Positions 27,422 through 35,439 of a stretch of DNA of 64,000 bases are shown here, piece by piece. Origin of the DNA: Rodentibacter sp901420285 (lineage in GTDB: Bacteria > Pseudomonadota > Gammaproteobacteria > Enterobacterales > Pasteurellaceae); NCBI RefSeq assembly GCF_041734645.1, contig NZ_CP162010.1, forward strand, positions 248,001 to 312,000, given 5' to 3'. How positions within the stretch are numbered: position 1 is the first letter of the stretch; each line of letters starts with the position of its first letter. Under the pieces are notes generated by a model. That model was not told where the DNA came from, ran no database searches, and saw nothing but the letters and a program-made list of their open reading frames with translations. A program made the translations under genes and the position numbers.

Positions 27422-27676
27422 TTAAAATTCTACCGGACGGCGGTGTGCCTTGGAGCGCGGTGGAATTTCTAATTCTACGTCGGCAATATCCGGGCAAGAA
27501 TAAGAGGCGAAAAGTTCAGCTATACTTTGCGACGATCTTTCCTGTTTTTCATAGTCCTCATATTTCAGGAATACAAATTCCGGTTTGCCGCGATTGGTGA
27601 TGATCACCGGTTCGGTTTCTGCCATTTTTTTTGCGTGACTGAGTTGTTGATTGAATTCTCGACTGCTCATAAACAT
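27422..27676 (-). CDS. Phd/YefM-type antitoxin paired with VapC
   Basis: An 84-residue Phd/YefM-like antitoxin: an N-terminal DNA-binding fold (S-S-R-E-F-N-Q-Q-L-S-H-A-K-K) with the family segment P-V-I-I-T-N-R-G-K-P-E-F-V-F-L, then a disordered C-terminus that would wrap the toxin. The frame is open 29 codons further upstream, but AGGAGG immediately before the ATG at 27676 fixes the start. It should repress its own operon together with the toxin. Confidence 0.85.
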   Translation of the reverse strand: MFMSSREFNQQLSHAKKMAETEPVIITNRGKPEFVFLKYEDYEKQERSSQSIAELFASYSCPDIADVELEIPPRSKAHRRPVEF

Positions 27677-27759
27677 ATAGGCCTCCTTATGTAGTAATGA
27701 GGCTACATTGTAGGCGCTTTGGCGCCGAAATACAATCAGGAAAACGGAGGGCGAAAAGC

Positions 27760-27802
27760 GCACCGCATTGAATGCCCGTCGGATAAGGCTTCAATGCGGT
27801 GC
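27760..27802. terminator. Hairpin from an inverted pair of the uptake-like word
   Basis: GCACCGCATTGAA and TTCAATGCGGTGC form a perfect 13-bp stem between the vapBC promoter side and the rpoD terminator. It may act as a bidirectional terminator. Confidence 0.6.
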
Positions 27803-27815
27803 TATTTCGGCAGGC

Positions 27816-27843
27816 AAAAAAAAGGATAATCCGTCGATTATCC
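27816..27843 (-). terminator. Terminator of rpoD
   Basis: GGATAATC / GATTATCC stem with a CGTC loop and an eight-base T-run on the minus strand. It ends the rpsU-dnaG-rpoD operon. Confidence 0.8.
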
Positions 27844-27900
27844 TTTTCCCTTTTTTCCCTTTTTTCCCTTTTTCCCCTTTTTCCCCTTTTTCCCTTTTTC
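27842..27900. repeat. Polypyrimidine tract downstream of rpoD
   Basis: About six units of C(3-4)T(4-6) in a row, with no purine on the plus strand between the terminator and TTTTTCGATT. It lies between the rpoD stop and its terminator, so it is transcribed as a polypurine 3' tail. Confidence 0.8.
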
Positions 27901-27912
27901 GATTCGGTGAAA

Positions 27913-29805
27913 TTATTCGTCCAAGAAGCTGCGTAAGGTTTCCGAACGGCTCGGGTGACGCAATTTGCGCAACGCTTTGGCTTCGATTTGGCGAATACGT
28001 TCGCGTGTGACGTCGAATTGTTTACCTACTTCTTCTAACGTATGGTCGGTGTTCATATCAATGCCGAAACGCATCCGCAGGACTTTCGCTTCGCGCGGAG
28101 TTAAGCCTTCCAAGACGTTGTGTGTCGCCACTTTTAGACTTTGCGCAGTGGCGGAATCCAGTGGCAATTCTAACGTGGAGTCTTCGATAAAATCGCCTAA
28201 ATGGGAATCGTCATCGTCGCCAATCGGGGTTTCCATGGAAATCGGTTCTTTGGCGATTTTTAATACTTTACGGATTTTATCTTCCGGCATCCCCATGCGT
28301 TCTGCCAGTTCTTCCGGTGTGGCTTCGCGTCCCATTTCTTGCAACATTTGGCGGGAAATGCGGTTAAGTTTATTAATGGTTTCGATCATATGCACAGGAA
28401 TGCGAATGGTGCGCGCTTGGTCTGCAATGGAACGCGTGATCGCTTGGCGAATCCACCAAGTAGCGTAAGTGGAAAATTTATAGCCGCGACGGTATTCAAA
28501 TTTATCTACCGCTTTCATTAAGCCGATATTGCCTTCTTGAATGAGATCAAGAAATTGTAAGCCGCGGTTGGTGTATTTTTTGGCGATGGAAATCACTAAG
28601 CGTAAGTTCGCTTCCACCATTTCTTTTTTGGCGCGGCGGGCTTTCTGTTCGCCGCGTGCCACCGCATCGCAAATATTGCGCATTTGTTGCACGCTCAGTT
28701 TGGTGCTGGCTTCTAATTTTGCCAAGTTAGCCAACGCTAAACGAATGCGGTCTTCGTATTTCGGCAAGCGTTTCGCCCAAGGTTTGGTGGACTTTAAGGT
28801 TTTTTCCAACCAGGCGTCGCTGCTACCGAAGTTGGTGATAAGCGTTTCGAATTCGTCTTTCGGCATACCGGCGATATCGACGAGTACTTTTTGTAATTGA
28901 CGTTCTTCGCCGCGCACGCGTTTCATCATATTTTTCATGGATAACACGAGTACGTCGAATTGTTTCGGCACTAGGCGGAATTGTTTGAAAATTTCAGCCA
29001 AAATCACTACTTGTTCTTGTGCTTTTTTGTGATCACGACCGTGTTTGGCAATGACGGTAAGGGTTTTGGTGTGTTGTTCTTTTAATTGGGCGAATTTTTC
29101 GCGCGCCATTTCCGGGTCGATACTGTTGTCGGAATCGCTGCTTTCGGAACTTGACTCGTTGTCTTCTTCGCTGTCATCCACATCAGTGGCGGGCGCGGTA
29201 TTTTCCTCATCCTCGTTTTCGTCTTCTTCTTTGTTAAAGTTGTCGGCTAATTCCGGAGTCTCTGCTGACACCGCATTGGGATCAACAAAGCCGGTAATCA
29301 GATCGGCTAAGCGAACATTGCCTTTTTCTACTTGAGCGTATTGCTCGATTAAATCGGACAGCGCCTCCGGGTAAGCGACGATGGAGGTTTGCACTTCGTC
29401 AATGCCTTCTTCAATGCGTTTGGCGATACTGATTTCATCTTCGCGTGTCAGCAAATCTACGGTGCCCATTTCGCGCATATACATACGCACCGGGTCGGTG
29501 GTCCGGCCGATTTCCGATTCTACGTTAGAAAGAATCTGAGTGGCTTCTTCCACCGCATCTTCATCGGGAATGGTGTCGTTTAACATCATCTCATCGCCTT
29601 CCGGCGCTTCATCCAACACCGGAATGCCCGCATCGTTTTGTAAAGTTTGCAGTAATTTGTCGTAATATTCGGGATCGATCACGTCTTCCGGTAATAAGTC
29701 GTTAATTTCCGCGTAGGTTAAATAACCTTGCGTACGACCCAATTCCATCAGCTGTTCGATTTGTTCCGAATATTGTTCGGCTGTAGATTGTTGATTTTGT
29801 TCCAT
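27913..29805 (-). CDS. rpoD: RNA polymerase sigma factor RpoD (sigma-70)
   Basis: The 630-residue primary sigma factor. Region 1.2 begins at D-P-V-R-M-Y-M-R-E-M-G. A long acidic insert (about residues 190-235, runs of Glu, Asp and Ser) lies in the non-conserved region. Region 2 has Y-K-F-S-T-Y-A-T-W-W-I-R-Q-A-I, which recognises and melts the -10 element, and region 4.2 has V-T-R-E-R-I-R-Q-I-E-A-K-A-L, which binds the -35 element. It is the last gene of the rpsU-dnaG-rpoD macromolecular synthesis operon, 69 bases after dnaG. Confidence 0.98.
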   Translation of the reverse strand: MEQNQQSTAEQYSEQIEQLMELGRTQGYLTYAEINDLLPEDVIDPEYYDKLLQTLQNDAGIPVLDEAPEGDEMMLNDTIPDEDAVEEATQILSNVESEIGRTTDPVRMYMREMGTVDLLTREDEISIAKRIEEGIDEVQTSIVAYPEALSDLIEQYAQVEKGNVRLADLITGFVDPNAVSAETPELADNFNKEEDENEDEENTAPATDVDDSEEDNESSSESSDSDNSIDPEMAREKFAQLKEQHTKTLTVIAKHGRDHKKAQEQVVILAEIFKQFRLVPKQFDVLVLSMKNMMKRVRGEERQLQKVLVDIAGMPKDEFETLITNFGSSDAWLEKTLKSTKPWAKRLPKYEDRIRLALANLAKLEASTKLSVQQMRNICDAVARGEQKARRAKKEMVEANLRLVISIAKKYTNRGLQFLDLIQEGNIGLMKAVDKFEYRRGYKFSTYATWWIRQAITRSIADQARTIRIPVHMIETINKLNRISRQMLQEMGREATPEELAERMGMPEDKIRKVLKIAKEPISMETPIGDDDDSHLGDFIEDSTLELPLDSATAQSLKVATHNVLEGLTPREAKVLRMRFGIDMNTDHTLEEVGKQFDVTRERIRQIEAKALRKLRHPSRSETLRSFLDE

Positions 29806-29874
29806 TTTTATACCCGTATCGCGTTGTTTTTGGTGATGAATGCTTCCGCTTGAGAACGCAAGATTCTACCATTG

Positions 29875-31659
29875 TTATTGAGGATTAACTAACTGTTTTT
29901 TCTGCATTTCTTTGCTGGTAATCAGCTTGACGAGCACTTGTCGTTCTTGCTCGCTCAACCCTTCGGCACGCTCTTTGGCAATGAGCATTTCGATATCGCG
30001 TTCGATCGCTTGAATATTTAAGCGGCGATAATTTTGTGAAAAGGCGTTGAGCATTTCCGCGTCGTCGAGTAAATGCTCCCAAGTCGCCAGAATTTCAAGG
30101 GGACGAGAATATGGCGTATCGCGAAAATGTTCCAAAATTTGTCCCGTTGTAATGCCTTCGCGCGCCCGGCAAAGGGTGGCTAATTGTTCTAATAATTCGT
30201 AACCCGCTTCCGCGCGTAGCGCTGCCAGCCCGGCTTCGGTAATGCGGTTGACCAGATGAGGATTTTGCAGCAATAACGACACGACCAGACGCATCGGCGT
30301 TTGTTTCATTTTCGGCTGTTTGTCGGCGTGCGGTGCGGCGGCTTGGTGCGCTTGTTGCGGAATTAAACTTTCCAGTTGCGATTGGTCAAAAATGCCTAAT
30401 TTTTGCGCTAAACTATTGCGTAGCGATAAACGCAGCGCTTCGCCCGGAATTTGACGAATCAATGGAACCGCCAGCGCTGCCAATTTGCCGCGTCCTTCTT
30501 TGCTGGAAAAATCCACTTGCGGATTTAAATGTGCGAACAAAAATTCTGTTAGCGATTGTGCGCCGTCGATATATTCTTCGAATTTTTCTTTTCCGTAGCG
30601 GCGTATATAGGAGTCGGGATCTTCACCATCGGGTAAAAAAATAAATTTGATTTGGCGCCCGTCTTGCAAGTAAGGCAATGCATTTTCCAGTGCGCGCCAT
30701 GCCGCATCGCGCCCCGCGCGGTCGCCGTCGTAACAGCAAATCACTTGTTCGGTGGAACGGAACAGCAACTGAATTTGCTCCGACGTGGTGGAGGTGCCGA
30801 GTGACGCCACCGCGTAATCTACGCCGAATTGGGCGAGCGCCACGACGTCCATATAGCCTTCCACCACTAACAATTTGGCCGGTTCGTCATCGACTTGTAA
30901 GGCTTCGTATAAACCGTACAGTTCGCTGCCTTTGTGATAGGTGATGGTTTCCGGTGAATTGAGATATTTCGGTTTTTCATCGCCTAATACACGGCCACCG
31001 AAGGCCACGGTGCGTCCACGTTTATCACGGATCGGGAACATAATGCGGTGACGGAATTTGTCGTAAATATTGCCACGTTCGTTGCGTGAAAGCATGCCAA
31101 GATCGAGTAATTTTTGCTGTTCTTCACGGTTTGTGCCGAACTCGCGCAGCACCGTATCTAGGGCATTCGGTACGAAACCAATTTGAAAACGCGCGATAAT
31201 TTCCGCTGAAAGTCCGCGTTGTTGTAAGTAGCTTTGCGCCGGAATATTGAGCGGTAACTGAGTTTGATAAAATTGCGCGATTTTTTGCATTAATTCGTAC
31301 AAATTGCGCTTGGTTTGATAGCCGACTTGCGGACGTTGATTATCGGAACGGGCGCGTTTTTCATAAGGTACTTCCAAGCCCGCCATCGCCGCTAATTCTT
31401 CAATGGCTTCAACGAATTCCAGTTTGTCGTAATCCATTAAAAAAGAAATGGCATTGCCGTGAGCACCGCATCCGAAGCAATGATAGAACTGTTTTTTTTC
31501 GCTAACGGTGAAAGAAGGCGTTTTTTCGTGGTGAAAAGGGCAACAGGCTTGATAATCGCGACCGGCTTTTTTGAGTTTAACGCGCGAATTGACCACATCG
31601 ACAATATTGGCTTTGGTCAACAAATCATCGATAAACGGGCGTGGAATTGAGCCTTTCAT
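29875..31659 (-). CDS. dnaG: DNA primase
   Basis: This 594-residue primase makes RNA primers for replication. The N-terminal zinc-binding CHC2 domain is visible (C-C-P-F-H-H-E-K-T-P-S-F, then Y-H-C-F-G-C-G). The TOPRIM core has V-V-E-G-Y-M-D-V-V near residue 267 and C-Y-D-G-D-R-A-G for metal binding. The C-terminal part binds the DnaB helicase. It lies between rpsU and rpoD, with a stem-loop upstream that may modulate its expression relative to rpsU. Confidence 0.97.
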   Translation of the reverse strand: MKGSIPRPFIDDLLTKANIVDVVNSRVKLKKAGRDYQACCPFHHEKTPSFTVSEKKQFYHCFGCGAHGNAISFLMDYDKLEFVEAIEELAAMAGLEVPYEKRARSDNQRPQVGYQTKRNLYELMQKIAQFYQTQLPLNIPAQSYLQQRGLSAEIIARFQIGFVPNALDTVLREFGTNREEQQKLLDLGMLSRNERGNIYDKFRHRIMFPIRDKRGRTVAFGGRVLGDEKPKYLNSPETITYHKGSELYGLYEALQVDDEPAKLLVVEGYMDVVALAQFGVDYAVASLGTSTTSEQIQLLFRSTEQVICCYDGDRAGRDAAWRALENALPYLQDGRQIKFIFLPDGEDPDSYIRRYGKEKFEEYIDGAQSLTEFLFAHLNPQVDFSSKEGRGKLAALAVPLIRQIPGEALRLSLRNSLAQKLGIFDQSQLESLIPQQAHQAAAPHADKQPKMKQTPMRLVVSLLLQNPHLVNRITEAGLAALRAEAGYELLEQLATLCRAREGITTGQILEHFRDTPYSRPLEILATWEHLLDDAEMLNAFSQNYRRLNIQAIERDIEMLIAKERAEGLSEQERQVLVKLITSKEMQKKQLVNPQ

Positions 31660-31732
31660 TGCCTTGTCTCCTGGGATTTGATGGGAACTTACGGTCAGTT
31701 TTATGGAATTTTCGTTGAATTTGAAAGAAACA

Positions 31733-31761
31733 AAACCGTGATGCCGAAGGAATCACGGTTT
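31733..31761 (-). terminator. Stem-loop between rpsU and dnaG (attenuating terminator)
   Basis: AAACCGTGAT / ATCACGGTTT stem with a T-rich stretch after it on the minus strand. In E. coli the rpsU-dnaG gap carries a partial terminator that keeps primase levels low, and the placement here matches. Confidence 0.7.
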
Positions 31762-31791
31762 GTGTTAACTCGAGTTAAGAAATACTACAAA

Positions 31792-32007
31792 TTAGTATAA
31801 ACGGGCATTGCGTGCGTTTTCGCGAGCGTTGCGTTTAGCGTGACGTTTTGCAAGCGTCGCTTTTTCACGTTTACGGATTGTAGTCGGTTTTTCATAGAAT
31901 TCACGAGCGCGAACTTCCGCTAAAATACCGGCTTTTTCGCAAGAGCGTTTGAAACGACGTAAAGCTACGTCGAATGATTCGTTTTCACGTACTTTAATTA
32001 CAGGCAT
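31792..32007 (-). CDS. rpsU: 30S ribosomal protein S21
   Basis: The 71-residue S21, almost identical to E. coli (P-V-I-K-V-R-E-N-E, with a basic C-terminal tail). It is involved in translation initiation. It is the first gene of the rpsU-dnaG-rpoD operon and is divergent from tsaD, the usual gene arrangement. Confidence 0.97.
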   Translation of the reverse strand: MPVIKVRENESFDVALRRFKRSCEKAGILAEVRAREFYEKPTTIRKREKATLAKRHAKRNARENARNARLY

Positions 32008-32226
32008 AAGCCAATCACCTCAATGAGTTTAATTTAATTGCAATTTAAAATTTTATGACTGCCATTAGATGGCAAGTTCAACAAAGGCCGCAATTCTAAT
32101 CTACTTCCGGGGCAAATGTAAAGGAAAGAATACGCGATCCTCCGAATATTTCGCTTTCAACTGGTGAAAAGCGCGTAAACAGAGTAGAATCGCTGCCTTA
32201 TTTTAGTAGTGAAATGAAGAAAATTA

Positions 32227-33255
32227 ATGAAGATTTTAGGCATTGAAACCTCGTGTGATGAAACCGGCGTGGCGATTTATGATGAAGACAAGGGCTTGAT
32301 CGCCAATCAGCTTTATACCCAAATTGCGTTGCACGCCGATTATGGCGGTGTGGTGCCGGAATTGGCCTCACGCGATCACATTCGCAAAACCGCGCCGTTA
32401 ATCCAAGCGGCATTGAGCGAGGCACGGCTAACCGCGAAGGATATCGACGGCGTAGCTTATACTTGTGGGCCGGGACTGGTCGGTGCGTTGTTAGTGGGGG
32501 CGACCGTTGCGCGTGCGCTTGCTTATGCGTGGGAGGTGCCGGCCGTTGGCGTACATCATATGGAAGGCCATTTGTTGGCGCCGATGCTTGACGACAATCC
32601 GCCTTGTTTTCCTTTTGTCGCGTTGTTGGTTTCCGGCGGACATACCCAATTGGTTCGCGTGGACGGTGTCGGTCAATATACGGTAATCGGCGAATCCGTC
32701 GATGATGCCGCCGGTGAAGCCTTTGACAAAACGGCCAAATTACTCGGGTTGGATTATCCCGGTGGTGCGGCGCTTTCCCGTCTGGCCGAGCAAGGCGCGC
32801 CGGGTCGTTTTGTTTTTCCGCGTCCGATGACCGATCGTCCCGGTTTAGATTTCAGTTTTTCCGGCTTGAAAACCTTTGCGGCGAACACGCTCAATGCGGT
32901 GCTGAAAACGGAGCTCACGCTTTCCGAACAAACCAAAGCGGATATTGCTTACGCATTTCAAGACGCGGTGGTGGATACCTTGGCGATTAAATGTAAGCGC
33001 GCGTTAAAAGAGACCGGCTATAAACGTTTGGTGATTGCCGGCGGCGTAAGTGCAAACAAAAAATTGCGCGAAAGTTTGACGCAAATGATGAAAAACCTCG
33101 GCGGCGAAGTGTTTTATCCGCAACCGCAATTTTGCACGGATAATGGCGCGATGATCGCTTATGCTGGTTTGTTACGTTTAAAACAGGGCCAACAAAGCGG
33201 TTTGGCGATTGACGTTAAACCGCGCTGGGCGATGGCTGAATTGCCGGCGCTTTAA
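32227..33255 (+). CDS. tsaD: tRNA N6-adenosine threonylcarbamoyltransferase
   Basis: This 342-residue ASKHA-fold protein transfers threonylcarbamoyl to A37 of tRNAs that read ANN codons, together with TsaB, TsaE and TsaC. It starts I-L-G-I-E-T-S-C-D-E-T, has the metal-binding H-H-M-E-G-H motif near residue 110 and the nucleotide loop V-S-G-G-H-T-Q-L. It is divergent from rpsU. An uptake-like word at 32890 is read as L-N-A-V-L. Confidence 0.97.
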   Translation: MKILGIETSCDETGVAIYDEDKGLIANQLYTQIALHADYGGVVPELASRDHIRKTAPLIQAALSEARLTAKDIDGVAYTCGPGLVGALLVGATVARALAYAWEVPAVGVHHMEGHLLAPMLDDNPPCFPFVALLVSGGHTQLVRVDGVGQYTVIGESVDDAAGEAFDKTAKLLGLDYPGGAALSRLAEQGAPGRFVFPRPMTDRPGLDFSFSGLKTFAANTLNAVLKTELTLSEQTKADIAYAFQDAVVDTLAIKCKRALKETGYKRLVIAGGVSANKKLRESLTQMMKNLGGEVFYPQPQFCTDNGAMIAYAGLLRLKQGQQSGLAIDVKPRWAMAELPAL

Positions 33256-33273
33256 AAGAATAAGGAAAAGAGT

Positions 33274-33855
33274 GTGGCGAAGCTATATTTTTACTATTCC
33301 ACTATGAATGCGGGTAAATCCACCACCTTGTTGCAATCATCTTACAATTACCGCGAACGCAATATGAATACGCTGGTTTATACGGCGGCCATTGACGACC
33401 GCTTTGGCGTGGGGAAAGTGACTTCGCGCATCGGTATCAGCGAGGATGCGCATTTATTTAATGCGGGCACGGATTTGTTTGCCGAAATCAGCAAATATAT
33501 GAGTAGCGACAATTTGCATTGTGTGTTGGTGGATGAAGCGCAATTTTTAACCAAACAACAGGTTTATCAATTAAGCGATGTCGTGGATAAACTTAATGTG
33601 CCCGTGCTTTGCTACGGCTTGCGTACCGATTTTCAGGCGGAATTGTTTGAGGGCAGTCAATATTTGCTCGCTTGGGCGGATCAGTTGGAAGAACTGAAAA
33701 CCATCTGTTATTGCGGGCGTAAAGCGAATTTTGTATTACGTTTAAATGAACACGGTGATGTGATGAAAGAGGGGGAACAAATTCAAATCGGCGGCAATGA
33801 TTCTTATCTTTCCGTTTGTCGCTTGCATTACAAGGAAAAAAGCGGCCAACTTTAA
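33274..33855 (+). CDS. tdk: Thymidine kinase
   Basis: A 193-residue type II thymidine kinase for thymidine salvage. It has the P-loop N-A-G-K-S-T-T-L-L near residue 11, a D-E-A-Q-F-L motif, the thymidine lasso region, and a zinc site (C-Y-C-G-R near residue 149 and a C-terminal C-R-L-H). The start is GTG at 33274, giving M-A-K-L-Y-F-Y-Y-S as in E. coli (M-A-Q-L-Y-F-Y-Y-S). It is slightly shorter at the C-terminus than the E. coli enzyme. Confidence 0.95.
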   Translation: MAKLYFYYSTMNAGKSTTLLQSSYNYRERNMNTLVYTAAIDDRFGVGKVTSRIGISEDAHLFNAGTDLFAEISKYMSSDNLHCVLVDEAQFLTKQQVYQLSDVVDKLNVPVLCYGLRTDFQAELFEGSQYLLAWADQLEELKTICYCGRKANFVLRLNEHGDVMKEGEQIQIGGNDSYLSVCRLHYKEKSGQL

Positions 33856-33898
33856 ACGCCTTTTCACCGTTTCAAACACAACCTATAAGGACAATTTT

Positions 33899-35119
33899 AT
33901 GCTAAAAAACAAAACCTTCGGCAGCGCCTTGATTATCGCCGGCACTACCATCGGCGCAGGAATGCTGGCCATGCCGCTCACTTCGGCGGGCATGGGCTTT
34001 GGCTACACTGTGCTGTTATTGGTCGGTTTGTGGGCGCTGTTGGTGTACAGCGGTTTGCTGTTTGTGGAGGTGTATCAAACTGCCGAACGACTCGATGACG
34101 GCGTTGCAACCCTCGCGGAAAAATACTTCGGCGTGCCGGGGCGTATTCTTGCCACGTTGAGTTTGTTGATTTTATTGTATGCCCTTTCCGCCGCCTACAT
34201 CACCGGCGGCGGCTCATTGCTTTCCGGTTTGCCGACCGCATTCGGTTTGGACGCAATCTCCTTGAAAAGCGCGATAATTCTTTTCACCGCGGTGCTTGGT
34301 TCTTTTGTGGTGATCGGCACCAGAGGCGTGGACGGCATCACCCGTATTTTGTTTATCGGTAAACTGGTGGCTTTTGTTTTCGTGTTATTCATGATGTTGC
34401 CGAAAGTCGCCTTAGACAACTTAATGGCACTGCCGCTGGATTACGCCTTTGTCATTTCTGCCGCACCGATTTTCTTCACTTCATTCGGCTTCCACGTGAT
34501 TATGGCAAGCGTGAACAGTTATTTAGGCGGCAATGTAGAAAAATTCCGTCGCGCAATTTTAATCGGTACCGCCATTCCCCTTGCAGCCTATTTAGTTTGG
34601 CAGCTGGCGACCCACGGCGTATTAAGCCAAAACGAATTTGTACGCATTTTACAAGCCGATCCGACGCTTAATGGTTTAGTCAATGCGGCACACGAAATCA
34701 CCGGTTCCAGCGTAATGGGCGAAATTGTGCGTATTTTTTCAGCGCTTGCACTCATCACTTCTTTCCTCGGCGTTATGCTCGGCGTATTTGAAGGGTTAGG
34801 CGATTTATTCAAACGCTATCATTTACCGAACAACCGTTTCTCCCTAACCGTCGCGGCGTTCCTCCCGCCATTGGCTTTCGCCTTGTTTTACCCGGAAGGT
34901 TTCATCACCGCATTGAGTTATGCCGGTTTACTATGCGCGTTTTATTGCTTAATTTTGCCCATCGCCTTGGCTTGGCGCGTTCGCGTAACGGCTCCGAATT
35001 TGCCTTATCGCGTATTCGGCGGCAATCTCGCGTTAATTGCGGCGTTGCTTGTGGGAATTGTAATTATGGTGATTCCATTCTTCATTCAAGCAGGCTATTT
35101 ACCGGCGGTCGCAGGGTAA
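33899..35119 (+). CDS. tyrP: Tyrosine-specific transport protein (HAAAP family)
   Basis: A 406-residue inner-membrane permease with about 11 transmembrane segments. It belongs to the hydroxy/aromatic amino acid permease family and is closest in memory to TyrP: A-G-T-T-I-G-A-G-M-L-A-M-P-L near the N-terminus, and F-T-S-F-G-F-H in the middle. It imports tyrosine with protons. The ATG at 33899, preceded by ATAAGGA, is the right start; an earlier in-frame start overlapping tdk would add unrelated residues. Tryptophan permeases of the same family are a less likely alternative. Confidence 0.9.
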   Translation: MLKNKTFGSALIIAGTTIGAGMLAMPLTSAGMGFGYTVLLLVGLWALLVYSGLLFVEVYQTAERLDDGVATLAEKYFGVPGRILATLSLLILLYALSAAYITGGGSLLSGLPTAFGLDAISLKSAIILFTAVLGSFVVIGTRGVDGITRILFIGKLVAFVFVLFMMLPKVALDNLMALPLDYAFVISAAPIFFTSFGFHVIMASVNSYLGGNVEKFRRAILIGTAIPLAAYLVWQLATHGVLSQNEFVRILQADPTLNGLVNAAHEITGSSVMGEIVRIFSALALITSFLGVMLGVFEGLGDLFKRYHLPNNRFSLTVAAFLPPLAFALFYPEGFITALSYAGLLCAFYCLILPIALAWRVRVTAPNLPYRVFGGNLALIAALLVGIVIMVIPFFIQAGYLPAVAG

Positions 35120-35190
35120 TTTATTTTTCACGCAAGTCGGTTTGGTGACGGATTGGCTCAGTAATGGATTCGCTAAGCAATAGCCAAACA

Positions 35191-35216
35191 AAAGGGGGAA
35201 CATAATGTTCCCCTTT
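35191..35216 (+). terminator. Terminator of tyrP
   Basis: AAAGGGGGAACAT / ATGTTCCCCTTT stem followed by ATTGTTTTG. Confidence 0.75.
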
Positions 35217-35262
35217 ATTGTTTTGTTGATTGCTTTGTTGATTGTTTTGTTGTTCTCCTCTC

Positions 35263-35306
35263 AAAACAGCACCGCATTGAAGCCACTTCCAATGCGGTGC
35301 TGTTTT
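35263..35306. terminator. Hairpin from an inverted pair of the uptake-like word
   Basis: AAAACAGCACCGCATTG pairs with CAATGCGGTGCTGTTTT. It is symmetrical, with T-runs on both strands, and sits between the convergent tyrP and ligA genes. The stretch 35120-35439 otherwise holds the tyrP terminator and a short TTGTTGATTG-type repeat near 35218-35255. Confidence 0.75.
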
Positions 35307-35439
35307 AATTGTTCAATAAAACCTTTATCTCTTTATTTTGATTTTTAAAAAATATTGTCACTCATTGGTGATAAACAAATAATGTTGTTAATCAAAATGA
35401 TGGATAAATGATTAACAACGTCGATGTATATACATTCGG

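Noticed and set aside
33797..33898. An upstream start for tyrP overlapping tdk.
   Set aside because: Conserved TyrP sequence begins at the ATG at 33899, which has its own ribosome site.
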